Shown: positions 1 to 5,849, counted from the stretch's first letter. The stretch is DNA of 6,156 nucleotides from Acidobacteriota bacterium (GCA_021781255.1 JAJXXG010000200.1:1-6156); one strand, 5' to 3'. Made by a program: numbers and translations. Notes: generated by a model from the letters alone, not told the origin.

Positions 1-583
1 TCTCTGGCAGGCTGCTCGCCACACCCGCTTCCAACAGTTGGCGATCCGCGATTTGCGACAAAACTGAGCGATCTGAAACTAAATCAAAGAGAGGTAACAG
101 TTCGTTTCGAGATGAAATGCGAACGTGCAGTTCCCCTCGTGTGCCCATTCTTACGAATTCAGTGTTATGGGCATCGTAACCGTCGCTGCGATCTGCCATC
201 CGAAGTGATTCGCTAGCTACCTGAAATAGAGTCTGGAATTTATCTAGGCCGATTTCATATTGATAGACGAGTGGCTCATTAGTGAATCTTTCGCCGTGCG
301 GTATATCCCATTGGATTTTCGCGGCCACGGAGGCACGGGGATTCTGACTTCGGCCCCCTTGCCATAACCACTCATCAGCGCCTCCAGACTGCAGAACGGT
401 GCTCCAGGGTTCCTTTTCCGGCAGCATGTATAGAAGCCGGATGATTTCGATCAAATTGGACTTCCCCGACCCGTTCGGGCCAATCAGAATGTTCAGCGGC
501 TTTAGTTCGATCTCCTCCGTATTAGGACCGAAGGAGAGCAGATTGACGGGCTGGATCGATTTGAGAAACGGGTTCTGGGCCAT
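1..583 (-). CDS. AAA-family (RecF/OLD-like, COG4637-type) ATPase, partial: N-terminal 194 aa, 3' end beyond window
   Basis: Reading the minus strand from ATG at 581-583 gives an uninterrupted frame to the window edge. The protein begins MAQNPFLKSIQPVNLLSFGP, followed by a beta strand and a Walker A P-loop GPNGSGKSN at residues 35-43 (K41, S42), then an IEIIRLLYMLP helix. Such an N-terminus is typical of the predicted ATPases with an AAA_21-like fold, where the first half carries Walker A and the Walker B/signature lies far downstream, here outside the window. An AAGGAGG Shine-Dalgarno at 591-597, 7 nt from the ATG, supports this start. By hand count, bases 1-540 are about 51% G+C, against about 62% in two rows counted inside the phosphatidyltransferase gene. 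The codons include ATA, CTA, TTA and AGA, which suggests a different history from the neighbours. Relatives act in DNA repair, overcoming lysogenisation or anti-phage defence. The exact role cannot be told from this fragment. Confidence 0.87.
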   Translation of the reverse strand, partial: MAQNPFLKSIQPVNLLSFGPNTEEIELKPLNILIGPNGSGKSNLIEIIRLLYMLPEKEPWSTVLQSGGADEWLWQGGRSQNPRASVAAKIQWDIPHGERFTNEPLVYQYEIGLDKFQTLFQVASESLRMADRSDGYDAHNTEFVRMGTRGELHVRISSRNELLPLFDLVSDRSVLSQIADRQLLEAGVASSLPE

Positions 584-788
584 TACTGCGCCTCCTTCCA
601 TTGGGAATCTGTCACTACCGTATCACTTTATCGCAATTGCCGCGGAGTCAGCCGGTCCCCGTCAACCGCGCTGAGTCAAAAGCGCCAATAGAACCCTGAA
701 CGGCCACAAATCGCTCGATTCAAGACGCAAGACCCGCGGCTTGGTCGCAACCGAGCTGAAAGCTAAGTGCCAGCAGCTAGAGGCTGTT
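584..788. other. Intergenic gap between the phosphatidyltransferase and the ATPase
   Basis: The two flanking genes are co-directional (minus). Apart from the ATPase ribosome-binding site at 591-597, I see no convincing gene, strong terminator or canonical promoter. A lone TTGACG-like hexamer is readable on the minus strand around 656-661, but no -10 box follows at normal spacing. A CAAGAC-G-CAAGAC direct repeat occurs at 721-733. The length and the change of base composition suggest that the ATPase is a separate unit rather than part of the greA operon. Confidence 0.5.
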
Positions 789-1415
789 TCACGTCAGCGG
801 CGCCAGGTGCTTGGTGTTTTGGTAGGTGTAAACGATGCGGTGAACAACGGTGAAGGTCGAGAGCACGGCCAGTACCCACAACACCGGAGCCATCACGCCC
901 CAGTGGTTGAACAGCGCGCCCAGCAGGATGAGCACAATGCGCTCCGGCCGCTCCATGAAGCCCACCTTGCACTGCCCGATGAGCGCCTCGGCGCGCGCGC
1001 GTGTGTAGCTGACCATCAGCGAGGTAACCATCACAAACGCCACCAGCACCACGTAGCGGAAGCGGTTGATGCGGCCGTAGTAGACCAGCAGGCCAAAGAA
1101 GAGCACCACGTCAGAGTAGCGGTCGATCACCGAGTCAAAGAACGAGCCGAAGACTGTGACCATATTTGTGCGCCGGGCCACGCGGCCGTCCACCATGTCG
1201 AAGATGCCGGCGCCAAAGATCACGCAGCCCGCATAGAAGAACATCCAGTCGGCATTCCTGGCGTTGGCGTGGCCAAACAGGAACGCGGCTGCGATGTTGA
1301 TGACCAGCCCGATAAAGGTGAGGACATTGGGTGAGATGCGGGTGAGCGCCAGTCCATAGACGATGCGGTCCAGGAGCCATCCGCAGGCACGGCCAAAGGC
1401 GCTTGTCCAGGTCAT
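789..1415 (-). CDS. CDP-alcohol phosphatidyltransferase, integral membrane phospholipid synthase
   Basis: The 208-residue protein carries the complete catalytic signature of the CDP-alcohol phosphotransferase family, D-x2-D-G-x2-A-R-x8-G-x3-D-x3-D: D73, D76, G77, A80, R81, G90, D94 and D98. In this family the aspartates bind the divalent metal, and a CMP-linked lipid is transferred to an alcohol acceptor at the cytoplasmic face of the inner membrane. Hydrophobic segments are visible near residues 33-50, 57-72, 102-118, 119-137, 160-172 and 175-197. After the signature come SYTRARAEAL (136-145) and GFMERPER (152-159). These recall the phosphatidyl- or archaetidyl-inositol phosphate synthase branch more than classical PgsA, so the acceptor is uncertain (glycerol-3-phosphate, inositol-phosphate or another). 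The start lies 16 bp after the greA stop, which indicates one operon. The upstream sequence is purine-rich (AAGAAAGACAAGAGA) without a strong Shine-Dalgarno, as fits translation following on from greA. Confidence 0.9.
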   Translation of the reverse strand: MTWTSAFGRACGWLLDRIVYGLALTRISPNVLTFIGLVINIAAAFLFGHANARNADWMFFYAGCVIFGAGIFDMVDGRVARRTNMVTVFGSFFDSVIDRYSDVVLFFGLLVYYGRINRFRYVVLVAFVMVTSLMVSYTRARAEALIGQCKVGFMERPERIVLILLGALFNHWGVMAPVLWVLAVLSTFTVVHRIVYTYQNTKHLAPLT

Positions 1416-1431
1416 TCTCTTGTCTTTCTTG

Positions 1432-1935
1432 CTACATTGCCGCGTCGGCCGCAGATTCGTTCTCAGCGGTCTCGTCGTGGACCGTAGTGAGTTTCAGGAT
1501 CTCCAGTTGGCGCTTGCCATTGGGCGTCACAATGGTGGCCACGTCGCCCACCTTTTTGCCGACGATCCCCCGGCCAATGGGCGAAGTGGTGGAAATCAGC
1601 CCCTTCGTAACGTCGGATTCCTCGCTGGTCACCAGGCGGTAGACAATCTCTTCGTCCTTTGTGGAGTCGTAGACCACCACCGTCGATCCGAATCCGGCCT
1701 TGTCTCTGGGAATATTCGTCAGGTTGACCAACGAAAGCTCCGCCATCCGCTTCTTAAGCTGGCCCAGCCGCGCGTTCACGAACTCCTGCCGCTGCTTGGC
1801 CATGTGATACTCGGCGTTCTCCGAGAGATCACCCATGGCTCTAGCCTTCTTTATCTCGGCCGGAAGCTCATGGGCGAGCTCGTACTCGAGGTGCTTGATC
1901 TCATCCTGGAGCTTCTTTTTGATGTGCTCGGGCAT
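1432..1935 (-). CDS. greA: Transcription elongation factor GreA
   Basis: GreA binds in the secondary channel of RNA polymerase and stimulates cleavage of backtracked transcripts. The 167-residue product has the N-terminal coiled coil, with the acidic-tip motif GDLSENAEYH at about residues 35-44 and the continuation MAKQRQEFVNARLGQLKKRM. Then follows the FKBP-like C-terminal domain with FGSTVVVYD, STTSPIGRGIVGKKVGDVATIVTPNG and a final hydrophobic strand. Length is slightly above the usual ~158, because of a short acidic tail (HDETAENESAADAAM). I chose the ATG at 1933-1935 (MPEHIKKKL) because family members begin at this point. An in-frame TTG at 1957-1959, preceded by GGAGC, would add eight residues and cannot be excluded, since no clear Shine-Dalgarno precedes the ATG. 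The gene is followed after 16 bp by the phosphatidyltransferase. Confidence 0.95.
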   Translation of the reverse strand: MPEHIKKKLQDEIKHLEYELAHELPAEIKKARAMGDLSENAEYHMAKQRQEFVNARLGQLKKRMAELSLVNLTNIPRDKAGFGSTVVVYDSTKDEEIVYRLVTSEESDVTKGLISTTSPIGRGIVGKKVGDVATIVTPNGKRQLEILKLTTVHDETAENESAADAAM

Positions 1936-2000
1936 CCGTAATCCGGTAGCGGGGAGCAAGGCTGCTCCAGCCGCGAGAAATCAGCGTTCCTAGAATCTTC

Positions 2001-2006
2001 ATTATA
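2001..2006 (-). promoter_or_regulatory. Candidate -10 box of the greA promoter
   Basis: The minus strand reads a perfect TATAAT here, about 65 bp before the greA ATG, in an otherwise GC-rich gap. It would start transcription near 1994 and give a leader of about 60 nt. The expected -35 position falls inside the heptamer repeat array (2011-2037) and does not match TTGACA, so the promoter would be weak or activator-dependent, or greA may also be read from ruvX. Confidence 0.45.
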
Positions 2007-2010
2007 AAGC

Positions 2011-2037
2011 AGGGCCAGGGATCAGGGGTCAGGAACC
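2011..2037 (+). repeat. Degenerate 7-bp tandem repeat, left array (AGGGATC type, plus orientation)
   Basis: Consecutive units are AGGGCC (one base short), AGGGATC, AGGGGTC and AGGAACC, read on the plus strand. They share the consensus AGRGATC with the right array at 2063-2090, which is written on the opposite strand. The array touches the greA -10 box and occupies its -35 position. Confidence 0.65.
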
Positions 2038-2062
2038 GACTCCCGATCATTGTCCCCGTGTC

Positions 2063-2090
2063 GATCTCTAATCTCTGTTCTCTGATCTCT
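2063..2090 (-). repeat. Degenerate 7-bp tandem repeat, right array (AGAGATC type, minus orientation)
   Basis: On the minus strand four adjoining heptamers read AGAGATC, AGAGAAC, AGAGATT and AGAGATC. The array is in inverted orientation to the one at 2011-2037, across a 25-bp spacer. It overlaps the 3' end of ruvX: the stop codon TAG (2068-2070) is formed across a unit boundary, and most of the last eight residues are encoded by repeat units. Confidence 0.75.
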
Positions 2091-2517
2091 GTCCTTCATC
2101 CAGAAACGACTGCAAGATCAGTGTCGCCGCCACCTGGTCCACCACCTTGCGGTGTTTCTGCCGCTCGTGGCCGGCTTCATACAGAATTTTGTGCGCGTCG
2201 CGGGTAGTCAGCCGTTCATCCCAAAGGTGAATAGGTAAACCGGTCAATTCGCCCAGCGCGGCGGCAAATGTCTGCGCTTTGGCGGTCTGCGGGCTCGGCT
2301 CGCCGGAGAGATGCACGGGATTGCCCACCACGATGCCCGCCACGCTAAAGCGCCGGCAGAGGCGCGCCAGCGAGCGCAGGTCTTCGCGTGGACGGCTCCG
2401 CCGCTCCAGCGTGAGCACCGGCTGCGCCGTCAACCCTAACTCGTCCGACACGGCCACTCCGATGCGGCGGCTGCCGATGTCGAGGCCCAAATAGCGGGGG
2501 GGCGTGCTCGCTTCCAC
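2068..2517 (-). CDS. ruvX: RuvX/YqgF family nuclease (putative pre-16S rRNA nuclease / Holliday junction resolvase)
   Basis: The RNase H-like fold of this family acts in 16S rRNA 5'-end maturation; a Holliday-junction resolvase role has been proposed. The 149-residue product shows the first catalytic strand GLDIGSRRIGVAVSDE (D13). Next are GIVVGNPVHLSGEPSP (61-76, the family's VVGLP..G segment), LWDERLTTRDAHKIL (D100, E101) and the third acidic region KVVDQVAATLILQSFLD (D127). Length agrees with the usual 138-150. The frame is open further upstream to 2631, but the start is most likely GTG at 2515-2517: AAGGAG lies 7 nt before it and the first strand then begins at residue 9, as in relatives. 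The last eight residues, GQRSENRD, come from the heptamer repeat and look like an unconserved tail. The gene is divergent from mltG, a common neighbour of ruvX. Confidence 0.92.
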   Translation of the reverse strand: MEASTPPRYLGLDIGSRRIGVAVSDELGLTAQPVLTLERRSRPREDLRSLARLCRRFSVAGIVVGNPVHLSGEPSPQTAKAQTFAAALGELTGLPIHLWDERLTTRDAHKILYEAGHERQKHRKVVDQVAATLILQSFLDEGQRSENRD

Positions 2518-2524
2518 TAGGTTG

Positions 2525-2530
2525 CTCCTT
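2525..2530 (-). promoter_or_regulatory. Shine-Dalgarno that fixes the GTG start of ruvX
   Basis: The minus strand reads AAGGAG, 7 nt before GTG (2515-2517). No comparable site precedes the longer in-frame start near 2631, so the GTG is preferred. Confidence 0.7.
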
Positions 2531-2536
2531 CCATTC

Positions 2537-2564
2537 AGCTTACGGCTCCGTACCGGGTTCTCAA
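2537..2564 (-). promoter_or_regulatory. Candidate sigma70-type promoter of ruvX
   Basis: On the minus strand TTGAGA (2559-2564) is followed after 16 bp by TAAGCT (2537-2542). This would give a very short leader containing the ruvX ribosome-binding site. The -35 is a good match, the -10 only fair. Confidence 0.35.
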
Positions 2565-2592
2565 GCGTCCGCAGCCAGTTTGCGCCCGGTAC
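2550..2592. repeat. 8-bp inverted repeat GTACCGGG...CCCGGTAC between ruvX and mltG
   Basis: GTACCGGG at 2550-2557 and its exact reverse complement CCCGGTAC at 2585-2592 are separated by 27 bp. The left arm lies inside the spacer of the candidate ruvX promoter and the right arm overlaps the candidate mltG -10 box, so the pair is placed as an operator would be. An 8-bp match can arise by chance in a gap of this size. Confidence 0.4.
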
Positions 2593-2595
2593 AAT
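2590..2595 (+). promoter_or_regulatory. Candidate -10 box of the mltG promoter
   Basis: TACAAT (one mismatch from consensus) lies 69 bp before the mltG ATG. No TTGACA-like hexamer is found 16-18 bp upstream (GTCCGC at the 17-bp position). The divergent arrangement requires a promoter in this 147-bp gap, and this is the best hexamer in it on the plus strand. Confidence 0.35.
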
Positions 2596-2664
2596 CGAAA
2601 GATAGAGAGAGTCCTCGACGGAACTCGGCACGTCCTAAGAGATTGAAGGGTAAAGAATAACGGA

Positions 2665-3705
2665 ATGGCAAGCCGCAAAAGAAGGAGAAGAAAGAAAAGG
2701 GGTTCTGGCGCGGCGCGAGTCTTTGGGCTTGTTCTCGTTCTGTTGCTGCTTGGGGCAGGCGCAGCGGCGTGGCTGGTGCTCACACCCTACGGTCCTGAGA
2801 CGGAGACATTCGTCAATGTAACGCCTGGTTCCTCCGCGGCGGCAATTGGCCACAGGCTGGAAGCGGCGGGAGTGGTGCGCAACCGCTATGCCTTCGATCT
2901 GCTGCGCTGGTTCAAGCATGGAACGCTCGAGGCCGGCGTTTACCGCTTTGACCACCCCGCGCCGGCCACTGAAGTTTATGCACGGATTGCGCGCGGCGAC
3001 GTGTTTACCATCAGCTTGACTGTGCCGGAGGGCGCGAACATGTTCGACATCGCAGCGCGCGTCCAAGAGGCAGGGCTGGGCACGCGACAGGATTTTCTGG
3101 ATGCGGTGGTGAGCCAGAGACGTTTGGTGGCAGATATGGATCCCGGAGCGGTAAGCCTGGAAGGTTACCTGTTTCCGGATACGTACCGTTTTTCCCCTAC
3201 GGCGACCGCGGCGCAAATCGCCGCTGCCATGGTGCGGCGGTTCCGCGTAGTGGCCGCGCAACTGGGATTGAAGGAGAATGTGCATCGAGTAGTCACATTG
3301 GCTTCGCTCGTCGAGCGCGAGACAGCAGTGGATGCGGATCGCCCGCTTGTAGCCAGTGTCTTTGAGAATCGCCTTGCCAAAAATATGCCTCTCAACACCG
3401 ATCCCGCCGTCATCTACGGGCTTGAGCTGACAGGCCATTGGCGGGGCGTGATTCACCAGAGCGATTTGACTCGCAATACTGCCTACAACACCTACCTGCA
3501 TACCGGCTTCCCGCCGGGCCCGGTGGCCAATCCCGGCATCCCATCGTTGCGCGCAGCCATGAATCCGGCCAAGACGAATTATCTTTACTTTGTGGCCGCC
3601 GGAACCGACGCTCAGGGCCATTCGCTCTTTGCCGCCACTTTGGATGAGCACAACCGCAACGTCGCCGGCTACCGGCGCGCGCAGAAGGAGGCAGGTCAGC
3701 GTTGA
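2665..3705 (+). CDS. mltG: Endolytic murein transglycosylase MltG (YceG-like)
   Basis: MltG cleaves nascent glycan strands at the outer face of the inner membrane and so sets their length. The 346-residue protein has a strongly basic N-terminus (RKRRRRKKR, 4-12) and one transmembrane segment (about 18-40). A LysM-like small domain follows (about 47-115: VNVTPGSSAAAIGHRLEAAGVV), and then the YceG catalytic domain. Diagnostic motifs are LEGYLFPDTYRF (165-176), LASLVERET (212-220) with catalytic glutamate E217, NTDPAVIYGLE (244-254), and TAYNTYLHTGFPPGPVANPG (272-291), ending with TLDEHNRNV. Length fits the family (about 340). The ATG has only a poor Shine-Dalgarno, but no other start exists before the membrane segment. 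The stop codon overlaps the start of the next gene, so the two are probably translationally coupled. Confidence 0.96.
   Translation: MASRKRRRRKKRGSGAARVFGLVLVLLLLGAGAAAWLVLTPYGPETETFVNVTPGSSAAAIGHRLEAAGVVRNRYAFDLLRWFKHGTLEAGVYRFDHPAPATEVYARIARGDVFTISLTVPEGANMFDIAARVQEAGLGTRQDFLDAVVSQRRLVADMDPGAVSLEGYLFPDTYRFSPTATAAQIAAAMVRRFRVVAAQLGLKENVHRVVTLASLVERETAVDADRPLVASVFENRLAKNMPLNTDPAVIYGLELTGHWRGVIHQSDLTRNTAYNTYLHTGFPPGPVANPGIPSLRAAMNPAKTNYLYFVAAGTDAQGHSLFAATLDEHNRNVAGYRRAQKEAGQR
3685..3691 (+). promoter_or_regulatory. Shine-Dalgarno for the lipoprotein gene, inside the mltG 3' end
   Basis: AAGGAGG lies within the last codons of mltG, 10 nt before the TTG start at 3702. It supports a non-ATG start in the TTGA overlap rather than a later start, which would cut into the signal peptide. 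Confidence 0.6.
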
Positions 3706-4592
3706 GATCCGTCCATCGTCTTATCTGCGCCGCGGCCCTGCTTCTTCCGCTTCTGCTGACGGGGTGCTCTTACCTTTTCCCCGTCAAGCGCCATCTCCCG
3801 GTTCCAAAGGCGCCGGCTCTTGTGCAGACAGCCACCCCTGAAGAGCTGGTAAGACAGCTCAACCAGAACTGGAACGCGTTGCATACGCTCACGGCAACCG
3901 TTGAGATTTATGCCACCGAGCTCAAAACCGCGGAGGGCATGGAGAAAGATTATCCCTCCTGCCGCGGATTCATTTTGCTGCGCAAGCCCGACATGCTGCG
4001 CGTGATGGGAACTTATTTTGGCGTGAAGATATTCGACATGGTCAGCGATGGCAGCCACTTCACGCTCGAGATGCCGACGAAGAATCTGGCGATCGAAGGC
4101 TCAAACACTGTGACCGGGAAATCGGCGAGCCAATGGGAAAACCTGCGCCCGGGCTTCTTTTTGGATGCAATCGCAGTACGCGGGCTGGACCCGGACAACA
4201 AATACATGGTGGCATCCGATACCGAGACGATGGAGGACGCGGCGAAGAAGCATTTGTACCTGGAGCCGGAATACGTTCTGAGCGTCATGCGGCAGAAGGC
4301 AGGGAGCAACGAGTTGACGCCGGTGCGCGTGGTGACGTTTCATCGCGACGACCTACTGCCCTACGACCAGGATATCTATGATAGCGCCGGGACTCTGGTG
4401 ACACAGGTTCGCTATAGAAATTATGCCGAATTCAGCGCAGGCAGATACCCATCCACGGTGACCATCAAGCGTCCGCAGGAGGGAATCCAGCTTGTATTGA
4501 CGGTCGAAAGAGTCGAGGAGAATGTCGATCTTCCCGACAGCCAGTTCCATGTCGCGATTCCCGAGGGAACCAAGATTCAGCAACTGAAGTAG
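3702..4592 (+). CDS. Outer-membrane-type lipoprotein, LolA-like / DUF4292-like
   Basis: The 296-residue protein starts with a textbook lipoprotein signal: basic MRSVHR, hydrophobic LICAAALLLPLLL, and lipobox LTGC with the lipidated cysteine at C22. Serine at +2 would favour the outer membrane by the E. coli rule. The mature part begins with a helix (EELVRQLNQNWNALHTLTATVEI), then alternating beta strands such as FILLRKPDMLRVMG and FDMVSDGSHFTLEMP. This is the pattern of LolA/LolB-fold proteins, in which a half-barrel binds acyl chains. I therefore place it near DUF4292, but this is pattern recognition. The TTG start overlaps the mltG stop by four bases (TTGA) with AAGGAGG 10 nt upstream, so it is made together with MltG. 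A role in lipoprotein or lipid handling at the outer membrane is inferred. Confidence 0.8.
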   Translation: MRSVHRLICAAALLLPLLLTGCSYLFPVKRHLPVPKAPALVQTATPEELVRQLNQNWNALHTLTATVEIYATELKTAEGMEKDYPSCRGFILLRKPDMLRVMGTYFGVKIFDMVSDGSHFTLEMPTKNLAIEGSNTVTGKSASQWENLRPGFFLDAIAVRGLDPDNKYMVASDTETMEDAAKKHLYLEPEYVLSVMRQKAGSNELTPVRVVTFHRDDLLPYDQDIYDSAGTLVTQVRYRNYAEFSAGRYPSTVTIKRPQEGIQLVLTVERVEENVDLPDSQFHVAIPEGTKIQQLK

Positions 4593-4603
4593 CGCGGCCG
4601 CGC
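4592..4603. repeat. Perfect 12-bp GC palindrome at the end of the lipoprotein gene
   Basis: GCGCGGCCGCGC is fully self-complementary and shares its first base with the TAG stop. There is no loop and no T-tract, so it is not a convincing terminator. The lipoprotein and methyltransferase genes (86 bp apart) may therefore be co-transcribed. Confidence 0.4.
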
Positions 4604-4678
4604 ACCGGCACAGCGACCCATTCGCCAGCTCGATTGCGTACTCTTGAACCAGGGGACAGACGCCCGGCGGAGAACGGC

Positions 4679-5422
4679 ATGAAAGCCAGTGCAATTGAGT
4701 TTCGTTTTCGAATGATCATTCAAATCGCCATCGTCTTACTTGGTTTTTGGGCGCCGTGGCTTGGAACCTGGGATCTGGGCCGCCGCATCTCGACACTCGA
4801 ATGTCTGGCGCTTGAGATCAGTCGGCTGGGCGTTGCCAGCTTTACCGTTGCCACGCCAATTGTGATTTTTCTGGGCGCACTCGCCGCTGCCATTGGCGCC
4901 GTGCTGCGCGTTTGGGGCGCGGCCTACCTGGGATACGACGTCGTGCACCACGGACAGATGCAAGGGGGCGGCGTGATGGCTGCCGGGCCTTACCGCTATA
5001 TGCGCAATCCCCTCTACCTGGGCGGCTGGTTCATGATGATCGCGGTGTCGCTGCTCATGCCGCCCTCGGGCGCGCTCTTCACCGTGGCCCTTATGACCAT
5101 CCATTTCCTTCGTCTCATCCTGGGCGAAGAGGCGTTCCTCGCCGTGAAGATTGGCGCGCCCTACTCTGCATACAAGCTGGCCGTGCCGCGCCTTTTGCCC
5201 CGCCTGCGAGCCGGCCTGCCTGCCTCAGTCGCGCAGCCGCACTGGCTCGCCGGGGTTCTCGCGGAGGTGACTGCAATCGGCATCTTCGTCACGCTGGCTT
5301 TTCTTTCATGGACCTACAACAATGAGATCATGATCAAAGCCATTCTGGTCAGCTTTGGAGTCTCCCTTGTGGTGCGAGGGTTCGCCAAGAACAAGATGAG
5401 CAGCGGACCCGGCGCAGCGTAG
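4679..5422 (+). CDS. Membrane methyltransferase, isoprenylcysteine carboxylmethyltransferase/PEMT-like
   Basis: The 247-residue protein is multi-pass, with hydrophobic segments near residues 13-29, 56-82, 115-146, 187-212 and 217-235. Its signature is GPYRYMRNPLYLGGW (103-117), followed by a glutamate pair in ILGEEAFLAVKIGAPYSAY (147-165) and VPRLLPRL. This GPYxxxRNPxYxG...EE...Y..Y pattern is the S-adenosylmethionine-binding core of the ICMT/PEMT superfamily. Bacterial members methylate lipids or other small hydrophobic substrates; the substrate here is unknown. The C-terminal pair of helices after the core is an extension beyond the minimal fold. The start chosen is ATG at 4679, preceded by GGAG at 6-nt spacing. 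A TTG further upstream (4634) would add 15 polar residues without a better ribosome-binding site. The gene ends before a strong terminator and is probably the last of the mltG unit. Confidence 0.8.
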   Translation: MKASAIEFRFRMIIQIAIVLLGFWAPWLGTWDLGRRISTLECLALEISRLGVASFTVATPIVIFLGALAAAIGAVLRVWGAAYLGYDVVHHGQMQGGGVMAAGPYRYMRNPLYLGGWFMMIAVSLLMPPSGALFTVALMTIHFLRLILGEEAFLAVKIGAPYSAYKLAVPRLLPRLRAGLPASVAQPHWLAGVLAEVTAIGIFVTLAFLSWTYNNEIMIKAILVSFGVSLVVRGFAKNKMSSGPGAA

Positions 5423-5492
5423 AGGTAATCGGAAAGCGCCAAGCCGCGCACAGCCCGAGCCGGCGCCTCTCAGGGATCTCGCTCAAACAGCG

Positions 5493-5520
5493 AAAGGGAG
5501 AGCGCAAGGCTCTCCCTTTT
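5493..5520 (+). terminator. Rho-independent terminator between the methyltransferase and hup
   Basis: AAAGGGAGAGC (5493-5503) and GCTCTCCCTTT (5509-5519) form a perfect 11-bp stem with loop GCAAG, followed by a fourth T. Read on the plus strand, it ends transcription about 70 bp after the methyltransferase. The minus-strand copy also ends in TTT, 33 bp beyond the hup stop, so it probably serves both convergent genes. Confidence 0.85.
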
Positions 5521-5552
5521 GCCGGTTCACTGTGTGCAGGCGGAGGAAAAAA

Positions 5553-5849
5553 CTACTTCTTCGGGGGCGCGATCACGTCTTTGGCGGCCTTGGCCACGCG
5601 GAACTTGACGACGGTCTTGGCCTTGATCTTGATGGCCTGGCCGGTTTGCGGGTTGCGGCCCATGCGGGCCTTGCGCTCTGCCTTTACCAGGCGGCCGATG
5701 CCGGGGATTACAAAGACGCCGTTCTTCTTGGTCTCCTTGATAGCGGTCTCCGCCAGCAGATCCAGTCCGGCAGCGGCTTGCTTGTTGGTGATCTGCAGCT
5801 TCTCGGCCATGTGGCGGATCAGAGCGGTCTTGGTCATTCCAGTTGCCAT
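5553..5849 (-). CDS. hup: HU-family nucleoid DNA-binding protein
   Basis: HU binds and bends DNA as a dimer and organises the nucleoid. The 98-residue protein has the helical dimer body (TKTALIRHMAEKLQITNKQAAAGLDLLAETAIKETKKNG), the turn FVIPGIGRL where HU usually has GFGTF, and the DNA-embracing arm ERKARMGRNPQTGQAIKI (58-75). Within the arm, R65-N66-P67 is the conserved tip with the intercalating proline. The closing segment VVKFRVAKAAKDVI is followed by a short basic tail, APPKK. AAGGAG at 5858-5863, 8 nt before the ATG, supports the start at 5849, which adds MATG to the usual MTKTAL beginning. The gene is monocistronic as far as the window shows, with a long and structured leader upstream and a terminator just downstream. 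Confidence 0.95.
   Translation of the reverse strand: MATGMTKTALIRHMAEKLQITNKQAAAGLDLLAETAIKETKKNGVFVIPGIGRLVKAERKARMGRNPQTGQAIKIKAKTVVKFRVAKAAKDVIAPPKK

Noticed and set aside
399..674. 91-residue plus-strand frame over the left edge
   Set aside because: It is opposite the ATPase Walker A region and shows no independent sign of coding.
741..1941. Long plus-strand frames (741-1334 and 1363-1941) opposite the phosphatidyltransferase and greA
   Set aside because: They are antisense shadows in GC-rich coding DNA. Their proteins are low-complexity (His/Ala/Val rich) while the minus-strand products carry complete catalytic motifs.
2518..2631. N-terminal extension of RuvX by 38 residues
   Set aside because: The extension has no family counterpart and runs through the promoter region; the GTG at 2515-2517 has a proper AAGGAG and matches the usual length.
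2635..3651. 338-residue open frame on the minus strand opposite mltG
   Set aside because: It mirrors mltG almost completely; its product is rich in Arg, His and Cys with no recognisable domain. MltG on the other strand has every family motif.
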